NCBI RefSeq assembly: GCF_000429505.1
Contig: NZ_AUBZ01000034.1
Span: forward strand, 1 to 57,366
Reading direction: 5' to 3'
Length of the DNA: 57,366 nt
From: Aliagarivorans taiwanensis DSM 22990
GTDB lineage: Bacteria > Pseudomonadota > Gammaproteobacteria > Enterobacterales > Celerinatantimonadaceae
This document shows positions 1-8,963 of the stretch, in pieces. The notes beneath the pieces are model-generated. The model searched no databases, was not told the origin of the DNA, and saw nothing but the letters and a program-made list of their open reading frames with translations. The first letter of the stretch is position 1; the number at the start of each line of letters is the position of its first letter. The translations under genes and the position numbers were made by a program.

Positions 1-30
1 GTGGGGCGCTCGATGTTTGCGGGTATGAAT

Positions 31-542
31 TTGATTCCAAAATTCACTAAGAGTAATACTAAATCTGCTTGTTCGTTCCATGGAACGATTTGAAGTTCTA
101 TTGGTGCCGGGGGCCGTTTGCTCTAGCCATGCTCATCTGAAATGGACCAATACTCATGGCGGTCATCAAAGAAGAGTTCGTTCCATGGAACGATGTTTGT
201 GCGGCCGGTTTTGATTCCAAACTGTGCCTCGAGCAATATTAAAGGTTGGGCGCGCTTGGTTGGTGATTAGTAGGGTGGGGGGCTCGACTCGACTCATTAG
301 TAACTGTTCCCATAAGTGGGTCCAACCAATACTAATCTGGCTGTACCTCGTTCCATGGAACGAGAGGGCGGAGTGCGCTGTAGGCATAGTCAGTGTGTAA
401 ACTGATGCCACTCGTTTTGCCAATCAATACTAACGAGCCGACAAAATCGTTCCATGGAACGATAAAGCGCCGGCGGGGAAAGCTCGAGAGTGAATGTGAA
501 CTTGGTAAATCCGTTACCATTTTCAATCTTAAGGAATACTAA
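31..542. repeat. Cluster of palindromic repeats and AATACTAA boxes (candidate plasmid maintenance locus)
   Basis: Four identical copies of the perfect palindrome CGTTCCATGGAACG lie at 74-87, 179-192, 349-362 and 448-461. Each has an AATACTAA-type box 19-30 bp before it (55, 149 as AATACTCA, 328, 426), and a fifth box without palindrome stands at 535. TTGATTCCAAA occurs at 31-41 and 211-221. The palindromes are 105, 170 and 99 bp apart. No convincing gene overlaps the cluster. Such spaced palindromes next to a plasmid gene resemble centromere (parS-type) or replication-control sites; which of these it is cannot be decided from sequence alone. The cluster may continue left of the window. Confidence 0.7.
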
Positions 543-815
543 ATACGTAGCTTGTTTGTGGTCTCTGCGCGTTTCGCTGCAAAGTAGGGTGGGGTGTCAT
601 GTTGTGATTGGTCTGTGTGGTTTGAACAGCAAGCAGACAGTTAGTGATAGCGAATTTGACCGCACGCATGCAAAAGTGCCGCTGCTGTCACGCTAAAGCA
701 ATATCTCTGGCCTTATGTTTGCATGGTAAATTCACGGGCATAAGCTATCGATAAGGTGGCTAATATTTGAACGTATCATGCTATACCCACGCTACGGGCA
801 TATGTGGTAACGTAA
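543..815. other. Non-coding leader between repeat cluster and the first gene
   Basis: No ORF here has a ribosome binding site or credible composition. An imperfect direct repeat containing ACGGGCATA occurs near 735 and 794, just before the 444-aa gene, and may be part of its control region. Nothing else recognisable. Confidence 0.4.
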
Positions 816-2150
816 ATGGGTCATTCAACTGCCGTCCGTACCATGGAACTACAAGCCCTATTCGGTGTTCGCCACCGTGTCACTATAGATTACCACTCGT
901 TATGCTTCCTGCTCGGTATTGAGGCTACGGCAGACCGTTCGGCGCTGACACTGCTGTTGACGCAATGCGCCAGTGAGTATTCGTTTGACGTTGTAACTAT
1001 CAATGGTATGACAATCTATCAACTGGAAAGGGTAGGGGAGAGCTCACTAGACTTTAGCGCCTGGGTTGAGAGACCAAGCGCTGAGCAGCTTCACGCTTGG
1101 CAGGCTTGCATGGAAGAGTCTGGTGGAGTGACTCAGCCGTTGGTTGATGAGTTTCATCGTGTGGCGGAGCAGGGGCAATGGTATCAGGAGTTTGCGTTTA
1201 GCGATCTCATGTTTATGCTGGCGTCTTGGCCTATGACCCGCTTCCATCGTTTTACCCCTTTTCACCGCGGCCTCGAACGCCGTGGAATTGCCCAGCAGAT
1301 CCATGTTGAATCAAGCTGCGAGCCGGTTCGCTCTGAACTGGATTTCGATGCGTGGCCTGCAAAGCCATCTATGTCATTATGGGTTCAGTATTGTGCTGCT
1401 CGCTCGACGAGGGGCTTGCAAACGAATCAAGCTGTTGTCGATATGCTTCGTAAGCCATTGTGGGCCGGTTACAAAAATGAAGGCTTCGCGGTCGATGATA
1501 TGTTTAGGTCTGCGTTAGATAGTGGTGATGTTAATTTCACGGACTTGAGTGAGTCGCTAGCTAGTCATGTAAAGGGCGGGGGCGATAGCGGTGCTCGCTC
1601 GTCCTCGCTTATGGTTGACTCGTTAGTCGTTGCGTATCGAACCGCATATCCAAATTTATCATATACCATTCGTTCTGTTGGAAAGGCGGACTACATTGAC
1701 AGTTGGAAGAGCTTCATAGACGCGAACGGGATAAGTAGTGACCTCATTGAGCGCACTCGGCAGGCTTTGCTTTCTACCTCTCTAACCACTGAATTGTCAC
1801 ATACCGAGGTCTTTTTGCTGGGCCTTGGGGTCGATGACATAGCGAGGTGGGTGCAGGATGCTAACTCTTATTCAGCTAACGCTGTCCAAAAGGCCGTGAA
1901 AGCGCAGTTAGGGCGTGGAGTCGGTGTAGATAAACGCTCGCTAGGTCGTTGGGCAACGGCATTGCTACAACATTGCCTCGATAATGGCTTAAGTTCTACT
2001 GTGTCTGAGCCGGTCGAGGCGGTGGATGGGGAACCTAAACAAACCGATCCCGCCGCGGGTGGCGCTAACCAAGCAAGCCCCGAGTTGGTTGAAGATTACT
2101 TGGACAGTATCAAGCGTGCGCTGGGTAAAAAGCCCCCGGTCAAAAAGTAG
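816..2150 (+). CDS. Unknown 444-aa protein next to the palindrome cluster
   Basis: I do not recognise this family. The protein is soluble-looking and mostly helical, with no signal peptide or membrane segment. The C-terminal part (about residues 325-400) is rich in short charged helices, followed by a low-complexity tail rich in E, P, G and A and a basic end (KKPPVKK). The ATG at 816 has a poor ribosome binding site; an ATG nine codons later is an alternative. It lies directly downstream of the repeat cluster, so a DNA-binding role at that locus (initiator or partition function) is possible, but this is context only. The next plus-strand gene follows after 58 bp. Confidence 0.6.
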   Translation: MGHSTAVRTMELQALFGVRHRVTIDYHSLCFLLGIEATADRSALTLLLTQCASEYSFDVVTINGMTIYQLERVGESSLDFSAWVERPSAEQLHAWQACMEESGGVTQPLVDEFHRVAEQGQWYQEFAFSDLMFMLASWPMTRFHRFTPFHRGLERRGIAQQIHVESSCEPVRSELDFDAWPAKPSMSLWVQYCAARSTRGLQTNQAVVDMLRKPLWAGYKNEGFAVDDMFRSALDSGDVNFTDLSESLASHVKGGGDSGARSSSLMVDSLVVAYRTAYPNLSYTIRSVGKADYIDSWKSFIDANGISSDLIERTRQALLSTSLTTELSHTEVFLLGLGVDDIARWVQDANSYSANAVQKAVKAQLGRGVGVDKRSLGRWATALLQHCLDNGLSSTVSEPVEAVDGEPKQTDPAAGGANQASPELVEDYLDSIKRALGKKPPVKK

Positions 2151-2208
2151 TTGTCGTCGCGGTAGATTAATATATCATATCTGAGACAGCAAATGTTCGA
2201 GATGATGT

Positions 2209-2796
2209 ATGACAGCCTCTGCTTTGAGTAAACATGAACGTTATCGCTTGGCTATCGGCCGCTTTACTTTTGCGGCGCTTGCTTATGGTTATCTAGCCAA
2301 CGGCAAACAGCCAATGACCCCACTGCTGGTTCGCTTTATTAAGTCAAAAATGGACTTGCCCCATTATCGCCCTATCCGGGCTGATCTTAAGTTGTTGCTA
2401 CGGGAAGCTAAGCGGGCCGATCTACTTAATCTTATCTGGAACTTACGTCGTTCTTACGACCCCACGCTGCTGAAGACTCCGCTCGACCAATTCCGTTTTG
2501 CATTAAGCCTGGTGCCAGAGCTCAATGTGCATGTCGGCTTAGAGTGCGAAGTTAGTAAGTTGCAGGGAGACAAACTGTGGGTGGGGGCTAGCTGTATTCA
2601 GGCAAGCTTCAATCAGGATGAGGAGCTCGTAACACCGCTCTCCCTGACAGCGCAATGTGGTGCCGGCAAGTTGGAAGGGATCAGACAGCTTATGATCGGT
2701 AAGGGCGGATTTGATGTGAGTATCACGAGTCTGACCCAAGATACCCACATTGTGCAGCTGCAGCGCAGTCGCATGGCGCGCCAGCAGGTTGCGTGA
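2209..2796 (+). CDS. Unknown 195-aa protein
   Basis: Not recognised. The N-terminal 100 residues are helical and basic (several K/R clusters); the second half looks beta-rich. No transmembrane segment. It follows the 444-aa gene on the same strand and probably shares its transcript, although an AT-rich stretch (2169-2180) could hold a promoter. It ends 2 bp before the stop of the convergent minus-strand HTH-like gene, so transcription from both sides meets here with no obvious terminator. Confidence 0.6.
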   Translation: MTASALSKHERYRLAIGRFTFAALAYGYLANGKQPMTPLLVRFIKSKMDLPHYRPIRADLKLLLREAKRADLLNLIWNLRRSYDPTLLKTPLDQFRFALSLVPELNVHVGLECEVSKLQGDKLWVGASCIQASFNQDEELVTPLSLTAQCGAGKLEGIRQLMIGKGGFDVSITSLTQDTHIVQLQRSRMARQQVA

Positions 2797-2798
2797 TA

Positions 2799-3290
2799 TC
2801 ACCTTGCTGGGCTAGCTTCCCCGGCTGAGAGTAGGCGCAACAATCCCGCCTTATCTAACCGATAAAAGCGCACAGCTGCAGCGTCTCGTGCGTTATCCGT
2901 GCCAAAGCTATAATTCGTTGATTGCTGTAGTTCGCTGAGGTAGCGCACCTGTAGCCCTAGAAGCATCAGAGCAAACCATGAACATTTCTTTTCGCAATGG
3001 CGCCACTTCTTGAGCGTTGGTAATCCTACCGGTAGCTCTTCGGCAAGCTTGGCAAGGCTGTTTGGGCGGTCGAACCCCAGCTCCTGTAGTGTGTGCTCAA
3101 ATCTCTCGGGGTTGCCCCATGCGCTCAGCGTTGCCTTGTCCCAGTGGTTGGCCCCTATGGTCGCGAGCTCAAACAGCGCAAGGTAACTGAATCGGCTTGG
3201 CTCTTGTTCCCAGCGTTTGAGTGTACTTACGGGGATCCCTACGAGTAGTTTAACCGCCTCAGGCGTTGCGACCGTATATTGATAACTCAT
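2799..3290 (-). CDS. HTH-like protein with two internal repeats (paralogue of the next gene)
   Basis: The 163-aa protein contains two copies of a helix-turn-helix-like unit: the first near residues 10-50 (motif STLKRWEQ followed by ALFELA) and the second near residues 80-125 (PTLKKWRH followed by ALMLLGLQVRYL). The KRWE pattern is typical of recognition-helix ends in XRE-like regulators of phages and plasmids. It has a strong ribosome binding site (AAGGAG). It is 11 bp downstream of a paralogue with the same two-unit architecture, likely in one operon. A transcriptional regulator role is inferred; the target is unknown. Confidence 0.65.
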   Translation of the reverse strand: MSYQYTVATPEAVKLLVGIPVSTLKRWEQEPSRFSYLALFELATIGANHWDKATLSAWGNPERFEHTLQELGFDRPNSLAKLAEELPVGLPTLKKWRHCEKKCSWFALMLLGLQVRYLSELQQSTNYSFGTDNARDAAAVRFYRLDKAGLLRLLSAGEASPAR

Positions 3291-3301
3291 CTCAGCTCCT
3301 T

Positions 3302-3790
3302 TTAACTGCCTGGGGGGTGAGTAAGCAGTGATACCAGCCCATCGGGGTCGGTTCGATACAGCCGCGTTATCGTGGCGTCCTGCTGCCTGTTTTTCCCAAT
3401 CTGATACGCAGGGACCTTGGCCGCGACTTCACAGAGGTAGCGCCACTGCAATCCCATCAACAGGGTGATATAGATGCGTCGCTTGTGAGATGTTTGCCAA
3501 ACGTAGAGCGTGTTCTCGGAGACTGGGAGCTCGGCGGTTAGGCGGTGAAGTGCATATGGCTTATCAAAGCCAAGTGACTCTAGGGCTATATCAAACCCAT
3601 CTTCAGGGCGTTCGAACGTTGCCCAATCGTCATCACTCCAGTGCGAGGCTATCTTAGGGGCAGCATCGAGCATGGTAAGGAGTGCCGCTCTGGCCGGATC
3701 GGCCTCCCAACGCTTAATGGTCGTTAGCGCAATCTTCGAGATCCGCATGACCTCGGCTCTTGATGAATAATGGTAAGCAAACTGCTCCAT
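3302..3790 (-). CDS. HTH-like protein with two internal repeats
   Basis: The 162-aa protein aligns end to end with its downstream neighbour: both have TTIKRWE/STLKRWE near the N-terminus, an SHWxxxxW-like stretch, an LGFD motif near mid-protein and a second unit ending in LMGLQWRYL. A good ribosome binding site (GGAGATCC) precedes the ATG. The two genes are a tandem duplication and each protein is itself a duplication, giving four HTH-like units in a row. It lies downstream of the DndC-like gene on the same strand with a 14-bp gap, so all three may be cotranscribed. Confidence 0.65.
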   Translation of the reverse strand: MEQFAYHYSSRAEVMRISKIALTTIKRWEADPARAALLTMLDAAPKIASHWSDDDWATFERPEDGFDIALESLGFDKPYALHRLTAELPVSENTLYVWQTSHKRRIYITLLMGLQWRYLCEVAAKVPAYQIGKNRQQDATITRLYRTDPDGLVSLLTHPPGS

Positions 3791-3804
3791 GTATGGATCT
3801 CCAA

Positions 3805-6800
3805 TTATGCTACACGCAACGCTAAGCGGGCTGCCAACGTCATACTCTCCGCCTTTCTACTCACCGCGCTGGTCATCATCAGCTCAGCCTGACGGCAGAA
3901 GGTTTCTACGCGCTCAAGTTCAACACTAAGGTAATTGATGGCTCGCGCTAGGCGAGTTCGCATCAGTGCAACCTTCACTTTCTCTGGTATATAGAGAAAA
4001 AGGTATAACTCAGAGCGGTGCACCTGATTCATTAACGATGCCCATTTTGCACTAAGGGTCTCTTCACTATCAGCATCTGGGCATTCAATTAGCGCTTGGA
4101 ACGCCTGTAATGCAGCAAGATGGCCCCGGTGCTCGTCGATGAGGGTGCGAAGTTCGATGAGTTCATCGCGGCAAACGTTACCGATTTGGGCCGGCATTTT
4201 AACGAATTCTGGTGCTCGCAGGTAGCGATTTCCAGCGTCGTGACCCAAAAGCATGCGCACAAAAGGGTGGATGCTGTTTACACAGGGAAGGTGGTAGCTC
4301 AACCAAAATCGGCTACCACTTATTCGGTGTGGGCCGCGATGTTCAACCGATTCGAATTCAGCGCCTAAGTGCCTAGCCATGCCGGCATTGAGTGTCATCT
4401 TGCTTGCCGTGACTGCCGACTGAAAGAACCATTGTGCCCCTTCAAGTAGTGGCTGCGCGTCGTTGTTGCTAGCTAGTTGTGCCTTAAGCGCTCTACGGCG
4501 TTGATTGCGTTTCTCGCGGATGCAGAGCATGACCTTGGCTTTGTGTGAGCGGTGTGCGCGCATATCGATAGTACTTGGGTGCCTGGTCAGTGCCGTGTGG
4601 TCCATATTTGCCAGGTCGAAGATCCCAGCATCATCAAGAATATGAGTGCGCTTGAGTATCGCGAGCAGCTGCTTACGATATGCCGCTTTGATTTGGATGC
4701 CTCCCGTGCGCAATAGTTGTTCGGCCACATGGGTGCCGCCATAACGACGCATGGGGTGTTGGTTTTTAATTTGCTGGCTTCTGTGGCTTCTGTGGCTTCT
4801 GTGGCGCCGGGCGCGTGCTAGGTGACTATCATGTTGCTCCATCGCGTCATCCAGGCCTCCGAACTGAATCCAGTCATTGAGCGCGCGCTGGTCGATGACA
4901 ATGTTTTCGTTGCAGAGCAGATCATCACTGAGCATTGGCAGGCGCTCGACATAGCTGTACTCCCGTTGCAGTGATGTATCAAATGACAGTGCTAGTCGTG
5001 ATGGTGCGGTGAAGTGGCTTTTTTCGAAAACCGGCGTCGTGCTGGCATCATAGGTGCGCAGGCTGCTGGTTGTGCGAATAAGCTTGCCCTTTGCAGCCTT
5101 GAAAACTCGGCGAATACTGGCCTCAAGAGGGCGTGCTCGCTGCGACGTTGATACGTTGCTCCGGGCAACGACGGGGCCATGCTCCAGCTTTAAGCCTACG
5201 ACGCCGGCAGACTTGATAAACGGCTTTGCTAAGTCCAGCGCGATGCGTTCGACCAGTAAGGTTAGGTCGTTCTCACTATTGGCTGGGGCAGTCCGCTGCT
5301 CATCGATACGCTCTAGCGTTTGGGTCCATGACTTAGTCAGTAGCTCAGTGAAATAGGGCGTGAGGGATGATTGGGTGGCTACGTCGACTGCGCGGTCTTG
5401 CATAGTTAGCTTGGATAGAGACACCGTATCAAGCACGAGGTAGCAGCAATGCTTGCCATCAAAGGACCAGAATGGGTAGTAAGTCTGGTCTTGGGTGGGC
5501 TCATCGGTAGTGAGGTGCATGCGGTATTGGGCAGTCGCTTTAGCCGGAACGGTAGGCACGGTTGTCTGCAGGGTGCAATTCATGTCGGCTTCAATAAAAT
5601 CATAGGCCCCAAGTGGACGCTCCCATAGGTCGACGAGACTGAAGTTCTGTTCCACCAGCGCTTTGGGTGGGTAGCGATCTTCTTGCAATAACGGGATTGC
5701 TAATGCGTCGGGAAGGGCGTGTTGGAACGATATTGGACCGCGTTTGGCTTCCCATTCACGGTTAAGCGCAGGGAAGGGGATCCGTTTACCGTGCTGGCTC
5801 ACCTGTCGCCAGATAGCGAGTGGGCGGTAGGCAGCAGAGCAGATCCCATCCACTGACCAGCGAAAGGAAAGCAGTATCGCATGGTTCAGGGAAAAGACTT
5901 GAGTCAGCGGGTGTTGGGCGCGCTCTTTGTACATCTGCAGGAACTGAGCTCGCGTCTTCTCCGACATGCTCGGATCGGTGGCAATGTCTCGGTAACCGGG
6001 GTGCTCCATTTCACGGCCTTGTGCCACCAGCGCACGAAACTCAGCGGCGTAAGTCTGGCCATCCACTGCCAGTTGACTGATGTACCACACGATTTTTTCT
6101 AGGTAAGACGATTTTAAGACATTAGGCTGCAGTAATACCCGCATCGTGACAGGGCAGAAGCTACGAGCATGCATCGCTCTGGCATCCATATCCGCCGCGG
6201 CTCTTAACAGGTAATCTCGGACGCGTAGCATGTTCTCTGCACCCAATGCGTTCCATCGTGGATAACGAGTCAACGCTTCACCGGTGTTATCGTGTACGCG
6301 CATGGTGCAAAAGAAACAACCATAGCGGCTCTTTCCGTTGCAGCCGCTTTTCTTCTTAGTGTTCAGGGCTACTTCGCAGACGTCTTGACTACCGTTCCCA
6401 TAGATTTCCAGCAATAGCCCTGCGTGGTCCATGAAAAACGGGATGTGCAAGTTGGGGCTCAGCCATGTCTCCACCGGATCGCGTCCTGCGAGCTTAAGGG
6501 TATTGAACACATCGTCGGTGCTCCAATCGCGGATAGGTGCCCAATCCAGTAACGGTTGCTTGGTGAGCATCTCTTCAGGTTCGGTCAGTTCAGACAGTAG
6601 GTCATCAACCGTTTTTACCTTAATGCCTTGCTTGGCCATATTGCCTGAGCGTTTTGAGCCTTCATCGGTTCTGCTGCCTACACACTTGAGGATAGTGCTC
6701 GAGGCATATTCTCGGGGAAGCAGGGTATGTATCTGCTGCAAGAAGCGTTCAGCGGTATCGACTTTTAAGATCACCGCGCAATCGGCCCGTCTAATTGGCA

Positions 6801-7278
6801 GTGGGATTAACTTCTGTCCTCCCACAAAGCGAATGAAGTATTCATCGTTAATTGTTGGCCGCGACACATGTACCAGTGCGTTGAGCTTGAGTGACGTTAA
6901 ATGCGCCTCCAAGTGGCGTGCCGCAAACTCGGGATACATTTGCATCGGGATAGTCTCACCGCAGGTGTCCACGGTGTTAATAAGAATGGGCCGCTCAGGC
7001 TCAACCTTGCCGGCTTCAATCGTTCGGCGCATGGCTTCGGTCGCTGCCATTTTTACCAGCGTTGAGTCCTTGCCGTAGCTCAGTGGAATGAATAACACCG
7101 GGCGCATCTCTGTACATAGAAGTGTTTCAAATTCGGTTACTAGGCTTTCGAACCGATCATGCAGGCGTATTTGTGCTTGGCGAGTTCTCTGCTGAGCTTC
7201 AGTGCTGATGTCTATGCGTGCCGAGATTGAGTTCCGTAAGCTCACCAGAGCCTCCTGTTTGCGATTTGATGAGTTCAT
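3805..7278 (-). CDS. DndC-like PAPS-reductase-family sulfurtransferase with a very long C-terminal extension
   Basis: Residues about 55-330 show the DndC/PAPS reductase hallmarks: the PP-loop SYGKDST (about residues 66-72, in place of SGGKDS), WAPIRDWSTDDVF, and a cysteine cluster CNGKSRYGCFFCT (about residue 315), matching the Fe-S ligand region of DndC (SRFGCWxCT). DndC works in DNA phosphorothioation, replacing a backbone oxygen with sulfur. The protein is 1157 aa, about twice a normal DndC; the remaining ~700 residues match nothing I know and include a 9-bp tandem repeat (near 4780-4805) encoding RSH units. I chose ATG 7278; a TTG at 7305 is possible. It is divergent from a DndB-like gene. 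DndA, DndD and DndE are not in the window. Confidence 0.75.
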   Translation of the reverse strand: MNSSNRKQEALVSLRNSISARIDISTEAQQRTRQAQIRLHDRFESLVTEFETLLCTEMRPVLFIPLSYGKDSTLVKMAATEAMRRTIEAGKVEPERPILINTVDTCGETIPMQMYPEFAARHLEAHLTSLKLNALVHVSRPTINDEYFIRFVGGQKLIPLPIRRADCAVILKVDTAERFLQQIHTLLPREYASSTILKCVGSRTDEGSKRSGNMAKQGIKVKTVDDLLSELTEPEEMLTKQPLLDWAPIRDWSTDDVFNTLKLAGRDPVETWLSPNLHIPFFMDHAGLLLEIYGNGSQDVCEVALNTKKKSGCNGKSRYGCFFCTMRVHDNTGEALTRYPRWNALGAENMLRVRDYLLRAAADMDARAMHARSFCPVTMRVLLQPNVLKSSYLEKIVWYISQLAVDGQTYAAEFRALVAQGREMEHPGYRDIATDPSMSEKTRAQFLQMYKERAQHPLTQVFSLNHAILLSFRWSVDGICSAAYRPLAIWRQVSQHGKRIPFPALNREWEAKRGPISFQHALPDALAIPLLQEDRYPPKALVEQNFSLVDLWERPLGAYDFIEADMNCTLQTTVPTVPAKATAQYRMHLTTDEPTQDQTYYPFWSFDGKHCCYLVLDTVSLSKLTMQDRAVDVATQSSLTPYFTELLTKSWTQTLERIDEQRTAPANSENDLTLLVERIALDLAKPFIKSAGVVGLKLEHGPVVARSNVSTSQRARPLEASIRRVFKAAKGKLIRTTSSLRTYDASTTPVFEKSHFTAPSRLALSFDTSLQREYSYVERLPMLSDDLLCNENIVIDQRALNDWIQFGGLDDAMEQHDSHLARARRHRSHRSHRSQQIKNQHPMRRYGGTHVAEQLLRTGGIQIKAAYRKQLLAILKRTHILDDAGIFDLANMDHTALTRHPSTIDMRAHRSHKAKVMLCIREKRNQRRRALKAQLASNNDAQPLLEGAQWFFQSAVTASKMTLNAGMARHLGAEFESVEHRGPHRISGSRFWLSYHLPCVNSIHPFVRMLLGHDAGNRYLRAPEFVKMPAQIGNVCRDELIELRTLIDEHRGHLAALQAFQALIECPDADSEETLSAKWASLMNQVHRSELYLFLYIPEKVKVALMRTRLARAINYLSVELERVETFCRQAELMMTSAVSRKAESMTLAARLALRVA

Positions 7279-7304
7279 ATTAGGGAAGAGATTAACCAAA
7301 TGCA

Positions 7305-7380
7305 AATAATATTATTGTATATGGTTGACTGGGTTGTATTTTGGCCTTACAGTGAGGCTACAAATTCAGTAAATGGAAGA
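7305..7380. promoter_or_regulatory. Divergent promoter region of the DndC-like and DndB-like genes
   Basis: The short AT-rich gap contains the perfect palindrome AATAATATTATT (7305-7316) between the two divergent starts. A GGAAGA ribosome binding site lies before ATG 7387. The arrangement suggests that both genes are controlled from one site, possibly by the DndB-like protein, since DndB is known as a regulator of dnd expression. Confidence 0.4.
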
Positions 7381-7386
7381 CCTGGC

Positions 7387-8577
7387 ATGAGTGAATTAGC
7401 TACCGAAAATCACATTGATATCCCTCCGACCGACATTGTCGCGCCAAACGGGGCGCCGCTAACGTTGGTGGTTCGCCCCGCCCGCGAAGGCTTAAGTGAG
7501 TCCAGTAATTGCGTGATTCGTGAGGGGGTGATGACGTGGGGGCAGTTCACTCAGTCGTTTGCAGCTGAAGCGAATTCAGATGAACTTTGCCCAAGTAAAA
7601 AAAGCCAGCGGGATGTCGATAACCGGCGCCTGAATAAGCTGGATGAGTATGAGCGGCGCGTCGATACCAGTTACCCCGGCGTCGTACTCTTCGTCACTCG
7701 CGTCGAGACGCTAGAACGCACGGAGTTTTATGGCGAAACCGTCGAGGCGGTGCGAATAGCTGCCGATGCTGGTCGTTTGCCATCGGACGGTCAGGGGCGG
7801 CTAGTCCACTTTGGTAGGCAGTTGATTAAACGGCCTGAGCTGGCAGACCGAACTATCGCGTTCAAGTTAATTGAAACCAAGACGGCGTCCATTTGGGAAG
7901 CTCGCGCCATGATCCGCCAGCACTTTACAGATATCAATGTGCAGAGTTCAAAGCCCAACACCTCCATCTCCAAGGCGTTTGATTCCGCTAACGTGTTCAA
8001 CCGAATGGTAAATCAGTTGGTTGCTGGTGGCCGCTTGGGTGATGGCCGTCCTTACCATGACTTAATCAGCCTCAATGGTGTGCGCAACGGTGTCCAGATC
8101 TGGAATCGTGCTCAGCTGGGGGAGTGTATCAAGGCATTCTTGGGGCAGTCTGAAAAAGAGATCTGTAACACCCTTGCTGATGATGATTTATATCGAGCGG
8201 CACTTGAAGAGGTGCAGGCCTTTATGGAGGCGGTGTTTCGTTATCTACCGTTGTCTCACATCTACGCGGCGTCAAACAAGACACAAGCCCACAAAGAAGC
8301 GCTCTATACCAAGGCCTTGTTCGCCACAGCGATTGGTTTGGTGGGGCGTTGCCTTAGCAACGAACAACTGGACCAAAGCCGCGTTGACTACAGCAAGCTT
8401 GCTGAACTTCAGACGCTGCCGTTGACCAATTTGGCGGCGCCTGACTGGGCCGAGTTTGGGATTTGTGTGCCGGGCCAAGAGGGTACAGCAAAAATCGTTA
8501 AGTCGTGCCACAAGCTGATTGCACAGGTTCTTTGCAGTACCTGCGGCATCGTCATTGGCAAGTTCATTTTTAAGTAG
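7387..8577 (+). CDS. DndB-like DGQHR-domain protein
   Basis: The 396-aa protein has DGQGR near residue 134, followed by LVHFGRQLIKR and, about 40 residues on, RQHFTDINVQSSKPNTSISKAFD, the typical order of the DndB/DGQHR family (DGQ-R, then an F-x-D-I-N block with serine and lysine). DndB is a regulatory or DNA-nicking partner in phosphorothioation systems. The start at ATG 7387 is chosen for its GGAAGA site; the frame is open from 7300. It is divergent from the DndC-like gene, unlike classic dndBCDE operons, and heads a plus-strand run of DNA-modification genes. The exact biochemical role is inferred. Confidence 0.7.
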   Translation: MSELATENHIDIPPTDIVAPNGAPLTLVVRPAREGLSESSNCVIREGVMTWGQFTQSFAAEANSDELCPSKKSQRDVDNRRLNKLDEYERRVDTSYPGVVLFVTRVETLERTEFYGETVEAVRIAADAGRLPSDGQGRLVHFGRQLIKRPELADRTIAFKLIETKTASIWEARAMIRQHFTDINVQSSKPNTSISKAFDSANVFNRMVNQLVAGGRLGDGRPYHDLISLNGVRNGVQIWNRAQLGECIKAFLGQSEKEICNTLADDDLYRAALEEVQAFMEAVFRYLPLSHIYAASNKTQAHKEALYTKALFATAIGLVGRCLSNEQLDQSRVDYSKLAELQTLPLTNLAAPDWAEFGICVPGQEGTAKIVKSCHKLIAQVLCSTCGIVIGKFIFK

Positions 8578-8586
8578 GGGTTGGGC

Positions 8587-8931
8587 ATGGATAAGTATCT
8601 CGACTTGGGGGCGCAGTTGTGTCCCAACGCGGTGACCAATGCCATCAGGGAAGTCTCGGTCTTTTATCAGCAAGCGCTTCATTCTAACGAAGACAAGCCG
8701 TCTCTCCTTATTGAGACGATTGCACCCAACATGAATAGAGATCTGTCGCTGTACTTAGCCCAGACCTATGGCGATAGCATCAAGATAGAGCAGCATGAAA
8801 GTGCCCCGCTTAATCAGTATCAGCTCGCCGCGCTTAAAGGAGAACTGGAGCCTGAGGAGCTTGAGCATCATACCCGCAGTTATTTGCTGTTGATTACCTA
8901 TCAATCCAATCAGCAGTGCCGTCCGCAGTAG
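8587..8931 (+). CDS. Unknown 114-aa protein
   Basis: Not recognised. Acidic, helical, no membrane segment. It starts 7 bp after the DndB-like stop, with a purine-rich AGGGG upstream, and ends 32 bp before the first cytosine methyltransferase, so it is probably cotranscribed with both. The position suggests a role connected with DNA modification, but no motif supports this. Confidence 0.55.
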   Translation: MDKYLDLGAQLCPNAVTNAIREVSVFYQQALHSNEDKPSLLIETIAPNMNRDLSLYLAQTYGDSIKIEQHESAPLNQYQLAALKGELEPEELEHHTRSYLLLITYQSNQQCRPQ

Positions 8932-8963
8932 TCGTAAGCAAAGCAATAAAAAGAGAGAGCACC

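Noticed and set aside
490-696. Plus-strand ORF of 68 codons after the repeat cluster
   Set aside because: No ribosome binding site, poor composition and overlap with an AATACTAA box.
4780-4805. 9-bp tandem repeat in the DndC-like gene as a possible phase-variation tract
   Set aside because: The unit length is a multiple of three, so changes would only add or remove RSH units without shifting the frame.
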